From a cyanobacterium endosymbiont of Rhopalodia gibberula (GTDB lineage Bacteria > Cyanobacteriota > Cyanobacteriia > Cyanobacteriales > Microcystaceae), in NCBI RefSeq assembly GCF_003574135.1, contig NZ_AP018341.1, positions 310,001 through 374,000 of the forward strand: 64,000 nucleotides of DNA. The letters are read 5' to 3'. The position numbers and the translations under genes were made by a program. This document shows positions 57,701-64,000 of the stretch, piece by piece. Numbering within the stretch: position 1 is the first letter of the stretch; every line of letters starts with the position of its first letter. Below the pieces are notes generated by a model, which made no database searches, had not been told where the DNA came from, and was given only the letters and a program-made list of their open reading frames with translations.

Positions 57701-57727
57701 ATTTTATCAAATTAAATTTGATAAAAT
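57701..57727. repeat. 27-bp palindrome behind IS630 relic 3
   Basis: ATTTTATCAAATT (57701-57713) and its exact complement at 57715-57727 flank a single A. It lies about 55 bp past the recognisable transposase end, so it might be part of the old element's end or a terminator. Confidence 0.5.
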
Positions 57728-58670
57728 ATCAGAAATATACTTTTTTTTTAATTTTATCTATAATTACTAACTTAGAACGTACTAATAATTGAGTAGTTAA
57801 AAATCTAAAATTATTCTCTATCTTTATAGACAAGTTGGAGATAAATCTCTAAAATATATGCTTATTTTACCCCTATTTAAGGATCAGATAAATTAACAGT
57901 ATTTTGTTAACAACTTTATGTTAACCATCTTAATTGATAAAGCAAGAGGGAGAAACTATGGAAAATCATTAAAGGTGATAATAATTCAATAGTCTTAATC
58001 AAGAAGTTTATTTTTTAGAAAAAATAAAACCATTATTGTCTAATTTTAAAGCTGACTATAGAGAATGGTAAGTTATTTTAAATTTAAAAATCATTTATTG
58101 AACTAAGCTTATCATTGAATACCAAAAGTATAAATTTAGCTTGTTTATCAAACCTAACACAATTTAATTAATATTAAGAATTTTTGTAAGATCAGCTATG
58201 TAACTGTAGTTATTTTTTAAAAAATTAGCGGTCTATAAAAATAGTTAAAATTTCCAACAGAAAAATTGAAGAAAATATGTCTTTAGACTCAAGATTTTAA
58301 AAAATATTTTTATTATAAAAAATAAAAAAGATAAAGAATTTACACTCCATAAAATCTCCAAAATCCCTAAATCTTATTTTTATAGAAATAAGATTTAATT
58401 CATTCAATGAATAACAATTTCACTCATTTGAACATTGCTTCCTAACTTATAAACAGTGATCACTATTTTGACACCTAGTATAGACATGCAGCTATTAGAT
58501 GTTTTCCTTCTAAAAGGGGTGCTCAAAACAAAGGACTTTAAATAAAATAGGGCACGACGGGATACCCAATAATTAAAGTCTGCCTAATGTTTTTGCAACT
58601 TTCGAACCAACTCGTTGTTTTTATCCCTATAATCGAATCAATAATCTTGAACCACTAGACTAGAAGAGCA

Positions 58671-59159
58671 ATGTTATCCGTTCCGGTATTAACGCCCAAA
58701 TATTCCTTAAAAGTTTTAGAGAGTGTTCTCGCCCTAATGATAGGAATCTTGAGCATTAAAGGGACATCCCTAAACGCAGTTGCCCAAACCCCATCCTCCA
58801 ACAGTCCCCTAACCGTTCGTGCTGATATTCAAGAAGCCAACTCGGAAACGGGCGTTGTCACCGCTAGGGGTAATGTGCAAATTTTTTATCCTGCCCGCCA
58901 AATTCAAGGAACTGCCGCCCAAGCACAATATTTTAGTCGAGAACGTCGTCTGGTTTTAACAGGCAACGTTTACGTCTTACAAGAAGGCAATAGTATGCGA
59001 GCAGAAATCATGACTTATCTCATTGATGAAGGAAGATTTATTGCCACGCCAGAATCTAGCGAGCAAGTTGAATCTATCTATCTTGTCACTGAAAACGAAG
59101 AAGGTCCCCCTGCCCCTGCATCCGTAACTCCTGCCCCTCCTTTAAACCCAACCCCTTGA
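58671..59159 (+). CDS. lptA: LptA/OstA-like periplasmic LPS transport protein
   Basis: 162 residues with an N-terminal export signal (LESVLALMIGILSIKGTSL, then AVAQTP) and an OstA-type beta-jellyroll: LTVRADIQEANSETGVVTAR, GNVQIFYPARQIQGTAAQAQ, RRLVLTGNVYVLQEGNSMRA. The C-terminus is Pro/Ala-rich. LptA bridges the inner-membrane LptBFG complex and outer-membrane LptD. LptB and an LptF/G-type permease follow directly (101 bp, then 21 bp), so the gene order itself supports the call. No break is seen. Confidence 0.88.
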   Translation: MLSVPVLTPKYSLKVLESVLALMIGILSIKGTSLNAVAQTPSSNSPLTVRADIQEANSETGVVTARGNVQIFYPARQIQGTAAQAQYFSRERRLVLTGNVYVLQEGNSMRAEIMTYLIDEGRFIATPESSEQVESIYLVTENEEGPPAPASVTPAPPLNPTP

Positions 59160-59259
59160 CCCCCACTCTTAAATCCCCGATCGGCAATTGATATAGTTGT
59201 GATTTTTGATAAGGTATCTTTCTGAAATTTCTAAATTAGCGACTTCTGAATTTAATATA

Positions 59260-59988
59260 ATGACACTCGTTTTAGATAACATTCATAAATCTTACGGAAA
59301 ACGCTTCGTCGTTAATCGAGTTAACTTACAAGTAGCCCCTGGGGAAATTGTTGGACTCCTTGGTCCTAATGGAGCGGGCAAAACTACTACCTTTTATATT
59401 GCGACAGGGTTAATTAGACCTAATACGGGTAGAGTGTGGCTTTATCAACAAGATATTACTACTTTGTCTCTCAATAAAAGAGCGCGGTTAGGAATCGGTT
59501 ACATGACTCAACAGGCTAGTATTTTCCGCCATTTGAGTGTTCGCGAAAACATTCACTTAGCTTTAGAACAAACTGAAGTTCCTTTTCGCCAACGGGCGAA
59601 CCGTCTGCATCAACTTATGGAAGAATTTCGTCTAGAGAAAATTGCTAATACTCAAGGATCTCAAGTCTCCGGGGGAGAACGACGGCGCACAGAACTCGCT
59701 AGAGCCTTAGCCGTAGGACTCAATGGCCCCGAATTTCTGTTATTAGATGAGCCTTTTGCTGGAGTTGATCCAATCGCGGTTTCGGAAATCCAGACTTTGA
59801 TCGCTCAATTACGTGATCGCAATATAGGTATCCTGATTACCGACCATAATGTCCGAGAAACTCTTGCTATCACTAATCGTGCATATATCATGCGTGACGG
59901 TCAGATTCTAGCTGCTGGTAGTGCTGAAGAACTTTATACCAATAATTTAGTACGACAGTATTATCTAGGAGAAAACTTCCAATTATAA
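59260..59988 (+). CDS. lptB: LPS export ABC transporter ATP-binding protein LptB
   Basis: Cytoplasmic ATPase that extracts LPS from the inner membrane. From ATG 59260 (MTLVLDNIHKSYGKRFVVN) it has 242 residues, the usual LptB length; the frame upstream to 59206 is unrelated. Walker A is GLLGPNGAGKTTTFYIATG, the Q-loop GYMTQQASIFRHLSV, the signature VSGGERRRTELARAL, Walker B FLLLDEPFAGVDP and the switch ITDHNVRETL. The GYMTQQASIFRHLSVREN and DHNVRETL segments are diagnostic for LptB. Flanked by lptA and the LptF/G gene on the same strand, an evident operon. Confidence 0.96.
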   Translation: MTLVLDNIHKSYGKRFVVNRVNLQVAPGEIVGLLGPNGAGKTTTFYIATGLIRPNTGRVWLYQQDITTLSLNKRARLGIGYMTQQASIFRHLSVRENIHLALEQTEVPFRQRANRLHQLMEEFRLEKIANTQGSQVSGGERRRTELARALAVGLNGPEFLLLDEPFAGVDPIAVSEIQTLIAQLRDRNIGILITDHNVRETLAITNRAYIMRDGQILAAGSAEELYTNNLVRQYYLGENFQL

Positions 59989-60009
59989 CGAAAATAACTT
60001 AAAATCACC

Positions 60010-61188
60010 ATGAATATGGGGCAATTTAAATTAAAAAAGGTTAATTTGGGACTTCCTGGTTTATCCATTATGGATCGCTATCTTTTTATGGAGATTTTAT
60101 TACCTTTTCTTTTTGGAATGGGGATTTTCACCTCATTAGGTATTGCGATCGGAACTTTATTTGATCTGGTGCGCCGTGTCACAGAATCGGGTTTATTGCT
60201 TACCGTAGCCCTAAAGATTCTGGCGCTGAAAATGCCTGGTTTCGTTGTTCTGGCTTTTCCAATGGCCATGTTATTGGCAGCTTTAATGGCTTATAGTCGT
60301 CTATCTAGCGATAGTGAATTAATTGCCATGAGGAGTTTAGGAGTCAGTATTTACCGCTTAGTAATTCCTTCAGTGTTCTTTAGCTTAATAGTGACAGGAT
60401 GTGCCTTTGTAGTGAACGATTGGATCGCCCCAGTAGCTACCCACGAAGCGGCTGTAACTCTAGAAAAGGCTATTAACCAAGAACGCCCTAATTTTACAGA
60501 ACGAAATATTGTTTATCCCGAATACCGTACCATTCAACAGGAAAACGGAAAAGAAGCGACTATTTTAAGCCGTCTATTCTATGCGGAGGAGTTTAATGGG
60601 AAACAAATGCGAGGACTGACGATCCTTGATCGCACCCAGGAAGGTGTAAACCAAATTGTCACGTCTCAGTCGGCAACATGGAATATTTTGACTAATACCT
60701 GGGATTTTTTCAACGGAACAATTTATTTAATTGCCCCTGATGGTTCATATCGTAATATTGTCCGGTTTCAACATCAACAATTAGCTTTACCCCGTGCCCC
60801 TTTAGATTTAGCAAATCGTCGTCAAAACTTTACGGAAATGAGTATTCGTGAGACTAAAGAATATTTAGAAGTTATGAAACTCAGTGGTAATGAAAAACGG
60901 GTTCGTAAGGTACAAGTTCGCATCCAAGAAAAGTATGCTCTTCCCTTTGTTTGTGTAGTGTTTGGGTTAGTGGGAGCAGCGATAGGGGTTAGACCGCAAA
61001 ATACTAATCGAGCCACCAGTTTTGGAATTTGTGTTGGGTTAATTTTTGGCTATTATCTTCTTTCTTTCGTCACTAGTTCTTTAGGAATTTGGGGAATTTT
61101 TACTCCATTTTTAGCAGCTTGGACTCCTAATATTTTAGGACTGAGTGTTGGAGGACTATTACTAGTGCAATCAGCCCATATAAGATAG
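60010..61188 (+). CDS. LptF/LptG-family permease (YjgP/YjgQ)
   Basis: Inner-membrane subunit of the LPS exporter, 392 residues. Three N-terminal spans (LLPFLFGMGIFTSLGIAIG, VALKILALKMPGFVVLAFPM, LVIPSVFFSLIVTGCAFVV), a large periplasmic beta domain (about 140-290), then three C-terminal spans (FVCVVFGLVGAAIGVRPQN, ICVGLIFGYYLLSFVTSS, FLAAWTPNILGLSVGG). The GR/ASSDSELIAMRSLGVS cytoplasmic coupling helix, where LptB docks, is present. Cyanobacteria commonly have one such protein, presumably working as a homodimer; F versus G cannot be chosen. Third gene of the lpt operon. Confidence 0.93.
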   Translation: MNMGQFKLKKVNLGLPGLSIMDRYLFMEILLPFLFGMGIFTSLGIAIGTLFDLVRRVTESGLLLTVALKILALKMPGFVVLAFPMAMLLAALMAYSRLSSDSELIAMRSLGVSIYRLVIPSVFFSLIVTGCAFVVNDWIAPVATHEAAVTLEKAINQERPNFTERNIVYPEYRTIQQENGKEATILSRLFYAEEFNGKQMRGLTILDRTQEGVNQIVTSQSATWNILTNTWDFFNGTIYLIAPDGSYRNIVRFQHQQLALPRAPLDLANRRQNFTEMSIRETKEYLEVMKLSGNEKRVRKVQVRIQEKYALPFVCVVFGLVGAAIGVRPQNTNRATSFGICVGLIFGYYLLSFVTSSLGIWGIFTPFLAAWTPNILGLSVGGLLLVQSAHIR

Positions 61189-61728
61189 TTAGAATAAAAA
61201 AAAATGATATTCAAGATTTTTATTAAAGAAAAAGTTGGCAAAATCTCAATAATTCCTTTTATTTCAGAAGAAGAAACTTTAGATGTTGCAATGTTTAACA
61301 GTCAAAACTTGAGTTTAAATTAGTAAGAGTTACTTATTAATACAGTTAACGTAAAAATAAGAAGTAATTATTAACAATAAATGGTAAAAAACTAAGATAT
61401 AGGGCTATATAAAAAAGTATAATTTATAGAAAATAATTGCGAATGACATCATAAAAGAAAAAGAAAAGTTCTTTATGAAAGAACTAGAGAATGTTGGCTT
61501 ATTCATTCTTTAGAATTAGAATTAACACAAAAATTATGGATATTGACATTAGTAGACGAACCTTTATGTAATAAGTTGTTATTAATAAATTTAAAATTTA
61601 ACTTATTATCGTCTGTCAAACTTTCTTGAAATTTTTAGGAGGGTGTGATAATTGTATTTAACTTGAATATAGCTATTTACTTAAATAGGTTTAAATCAAT
61701 AGCTAAAAGGTAAAAATTTTATTTTCAA
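61189..61728. other. Convergent gap between lptF and the ABC ATPase
   Basis: A plus-strand stretch 61477-61628 reads RECWLIHSLELELTQKLWIL then LVDEPLCNKLLLINL without a stop for about 50 codons but lacks an ATG; it may be the end of a dead gene. No terminator hairpin was identified. Confidence 0.4.
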
Positions 61729-62706
61729 TTAAATACTACTAGTTTGAAAAAGATGACCAATGACTTCTTCTATAGGAGGGTCAGTTATATTAAGGTCAAT
61801 GACCTCCAATGTATCTAGAATATGAGTAATCATAGTGATTAAATTTTCTCGTTCAACTAAAAACCTAACCACTTGTCCATCAACGGTTTCAATATTCCCA
61901 TAGCTAGCTAATTGATCAGTTGAAATAGAGTCGGCTAATTCTACATTTACCTGTCGATAAGGGGTAAATTTAGCGAAAATTTTATCTAAATCTCCATCGT
62001 AAATTAATTGTCCTTGATGAATCAATAAGACCCGTTTACATAAAGCCGTAATATCAGCCATATAATGACTGGTTAACAGAATTGTTGCTTGATACCGTTG
62101 ATTATAATCCAGTAAAAATTTCCTGATCGCAGCTTGAGCATTGACATCTAATCCTAAAGTCGGTTCATCTAAAAATAATACTTGGGGATAATGTAAAAGA
62201 GCAGCTAATAATTCAGCTTTCATCCGTTCTCCTAAAGATAGTTTACGAACAGGCTGGGTTAGTTTTTCTTCAATTGATAGCATTTGGGACAATTCTTGTA
62301 GTCGTTGTTTAAAGATTTTGTCGGGAATTTTATAGACTGCTCCGTTAATCCTTAACGAATCTAGTGTAGGTAAATCCCATAATAATTGCTGTTTTTGTCC
62401 CATCACTAAACTAGTTTTTTGTAGAAACTGGGGTTGGCGACGAAAGGGAATATACCCCGCAATTCTTACCTTTCCTTCTGAAGGATGAATTAGTCCAGTA
62501 AGCATCTTTAGAGTGGTGGTTTTTCCTGCACCATTAGCTCCAAGAAACCCAACTATTTCCCCCGGTTCAATAGTGAATGAGATATCTTTAACAGCTTCTA
62601 CTTGTCGGTAAGTTCGATTAAAAAAATGGGATAATGTCCCTTTAATTCCAGGTTTTTTAACAGGGATAGAGTAGGTTTTACCCAGATTTTCTACAATAAT
62701 TGACAT
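61729..62706 (-). CDS. ABC-2 type transporter ATP-binding protein
   Basis: 325-residue ATPase of the drug/polysaccharide/lipid exporter (ABC-2) group. Walker A is GFLGANGAGKTTTLKMLTG, the signature is the divergent LSLGERMKAELLAAL (LSxGE), Walker B VLFLDEPTLGLDVNAQ and the switch LLTSHYMADI. The ...LSHFFNRTYRQVEAVKDISF N-terminus and the roughly 80-residue C-terminal extension are typical of a family whose permeases are encoded next to it; none lies downstream here, where the gap separates it from lptF. It is preceded on the same strand by the HpnA-like epimerase, 29 bp away, so both may be one transcript. Cargo unknown. Confidence 0.9.
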   Translation of the reverse strand: MSIIVENLGKTYSIPVKKPGIKGTLSHFFNRTYRQVEAVKDISFTIEPGEIVGFLGANGAGKTTTLKMLTGLIHPSEGKVRIAGYIPFRRQPQFLQKTSLVMGQKQQLLWDLPTLDSLRINGAVYKIPDKIFKQRLQELSQMLSIEEKLTQPVRKLSLGERMKAELLAALLHYPQVLFLDEPTLGLDVNAQAAIRKFLLDYNQRYQATILLTSHYMADITALCKRVLLIHQGQLIYDGDLDKIFAKFTPYRQVNVELADSISTDQLASYGNIETVDGQVVRFLVERENLITMITHILDTLEVIDLNITDPPIEEVIGHLFQTSSI

Positions 62707-62735
62707 TATAATTAGAATTGATAATTGTTGAACTT

Positions 62736-63722
62736 CTAGGAATATCCATGGTTAACAAACCAGGTAACAGCATCTTGTAAGGCTTGTTTAACCGATGATT
62801 GAGGTAATCCTAATTCCTTGACCGCTTTGGTTCCATCGTAATACATTGGAAACTGAGACATTTGTACTCCATCTAGGGCTAGAGATGGAGATCTTCCCAG
62901 GGGAGCCAACAGAGATTCTTCGATCCAAGCGATAGTTAAAGGTAGCCAAAGAGGAACAGTTTGCTGGGGAGCATTGAATCGAGTAATCGTGGCTAATTCT
63001 TCTAATAGACCTTTGAAGCTTAAATTTTTGTGTCCCAAGATGTAACGTTCCCCCGATTTCCCTTTTTCTAAGGCTAATAAATGACCCCAGGCCACATCTC
63101 GCACGTCAATTAAATTCAACCCTGTATCTACATAAGCGGGCATTTGACGGCGTAAAAATCTCAAGATGATACTTCCCGTTGGGGTAGGTTTAATGTCCCA
63201 TGGTCCGATAGGGGTACTGGGATTGACAATGACTATATCTTGACCATTTTGGACAGCTTTATAAGCCTCTTGTTCAGCCCAATATTTTGATTTTTTGTAG
63301 TGACCAACTAATTTCTCTACTGGACTTTGATAAGTTTCATTAATGATTTGACCGAACTTTCCTACACCAATGGCGGCGACGGAACTTGTATAAACCGTGC
63401 GTTCAATTCTAGCTTGACGGGCGGCTTCTAGAATTGAACGAGTTCCCAAAACATTACTTTGATAGAGTTGGCGGCGATCTTTTTGATAAAGAGAATAGTG
63501 AGCTGCAACGTGAAAAAGTATGTGAGTTCCTCGCATTTTTGCAGCCAAGTCGGAGTCATTTAGATCGCCTTCCACCTGTTCAACATCTAGCTCTTTAAGG
63601 TTATCTAAACAACTTTGGGGACGTACTAATGCTCGTACTTGATGACCTTGTTGTAATAACAACCGAACTAGGTTTGCGCCGATAAATCCCGTTCCTCCTG
63701 TAATAAATGCCTTAATTGTCAT
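62736..63722 (-). CDS. NAD-dependent epimerase/dehydratase, HpnA-like (hopanoid-associated)
   Basis: Extended short-chain dehydrogenase of 328 residues. The Rossmann motif is AFITGGTGFIGANLVRLL, the acidic loop VEGDLNDSDLAAKM, the catalytic Ser region TVYTSSVAAIGV and the YxxxK pair in GHYKKSKYWAEQEA; IVNPSTPIGPWDIKPTPTG is characteristic of the HpnA subgroup, proposed to act in hopanoid side-chain sugar chemistry. Hopanoid or other sugar-nucleotide substrate is inference. It begins at ATG 63722 and runs without breaks; the ABC-2 ATPase gene follows 29 bp later. Confidence 0.87.
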   Translation of the reverse strand: MTIKAFITGGTGFIGANLVRLLLQQGHQVRALVRPQSCLDNLKELDVEQVEGDLNDSDLAAKMRGTHILFHVAAHYSLYQKDRRQLYQSNVLGTRSILEAARQARIERTVYTSSVAAIGVGKFGQIINETYQSPVEKLVGHYKKSKYWAEQEAYKAVQNGQDIVIVNPSTPIGPWDIKPTPTGSIILRFLRRQMPAYVDTGLNLIDVRDVAWGHLLALEKGKSGERYILGHKNLSFKGLLEELATITRFNAPQQTVPLWLPLTIAWIEESLLAPLGRSPSLALDGVQMSQFPMYYDGTKAVKELGLPQSSVKQALQDAVTWFVNHGYS

Positions 63723-64000
63723 TTTCGAAGTAAATTTTTTGTAATTAAATGTACTTTGACTTTTAATTGCTTAGATAAGTATAATCAGCGAGAGACTTTT
63801 TGTAAACAAAACATTAAGCTAGAATGTGTTAAGCAAACTCTGTCTTGTTGGATAAAAACTAAAGTTTTTATCATGCAGAAAATAATGCTGAATAATCCTT
63901 ATCCGTAATTTCTAAATATACTACTTATTGAATAATTTTACGAACTACCTTTAAGCTTTCAGTATTTAACCAGTTCTTGGATGTCTAACTTGCAAATAAA

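Larger units (their letters stand above)
56524..58670. other. 2.1-kb gap with an IS630 relic and decayed sequence
   Basis: Contains relic transposase 3 (57179-57645) and a 13-bp palindrome just behind it (57701-57727). A plus-strand fragment near 58000-58170 (FLEKIKPLLSNFKADYREW then LIIEYQKYKFSLFIKPN, with stops) may be another dead gene. Nothing else recognised; the lptA promoter is at the right end. Confidence 0.5.

Noticed and set aside
1-64000. CRISPR array, prophage or secondary-metabolite cluster
   Set aside because: No regularly spaced direct repeats, phage structural genes or modular synthase domains were seen anywhere in the window.

Overview
The window looks like a chromosome segment from a cyanobacterium with a decaying, AT-rich genome. 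Lineage evidence seen here: cyanobacterial-type genes (chlI, a SigC-like group 2 sigma factor, a PatD-like protein, ThrRS without a TGS domain, a CLC-CBS-USP fusion, an lptA-lptB-lptF run) and five copies of the HIP1 octamer GCGATCGC (11864, 20305, 20401, 51931, 53520). Decay evidence: about 60% of the window is intact coding sequence, the gaps are 0.5-2.9 kb, and many gaps hold broken genes. A recognisable but frameshifted ycf4 (photosystem I assembly) next to an intact cyclophilin suggests reduced or lost photosynthesis. Together this resembles a non-photosynthetic, unicellular, Cyanothece/Crocosphaera-related endosymbiont such as the spheroid bodies of rhopalodiacean diatoms. That assignment is inference; no rRNA or nif gene is present to test it.

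Layout. 1-8.7 kb: thrS (cut by the window edge), an orphan amino-acid ABC ATPase, a small unknown gene, chlI, def, fluC/crcB, with a relic gene at 4.9-5.3 kb. 8.7-19.1 kb: the densest part, with rel/spoT, a patD-like gene, an M16 peptidase, a small conserved gene, an ABC1 kinase followed by a PP2C phosphatase, a GNAT acetyltransferase and sigC. 19.9-30.9 kb: priA, an rluD-type pseudouridine synthase, the succinate-semialdehyde dehydrogenase / 2-oxoglutarate decarboxylase pair that closes the cyanobacterial TCA cycle, a ycf4 pseudogene and a lipoprotein cyclophilin. 32-41.7 kb: ppk, murF, an alpha/beta hydrolase with a likely 5' frameshift, a long relic of a PP2C phosphatase, and dusB. 43.5-48.5 kb: a TolC-family protein, a wrecked AGCS sodium:amino-acid symporter, a wrecked alpha/beta hydrolase, an inositol-monophosphatase-family gene and a one-TM small protein. 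50-64 kb: the CLC protein, nadK, wecB, lptA-lptB-lptF, an ABC-2 type ATPase and an HpnA-like epimerase, with three degraded IS630-family transposases in the gaps.

Retained functions are mostly translation, stringent response, envelope building (murF, lptABF, wecB, hpnA-like), NAD and polyphosphate metabolism and central carbon flow. Lost functions visible here are photosystem I assembly, amino-acid uptake, one signalling phosphatase and mobile elements. Against this decayed background several perfect inverted repeats survive, including a 50-bp exact palindrome at 31552-31601; they are the most unexplained structures in the window. No tRNA, rRNA, CRISPR array or intact insertion sequence was recognised.
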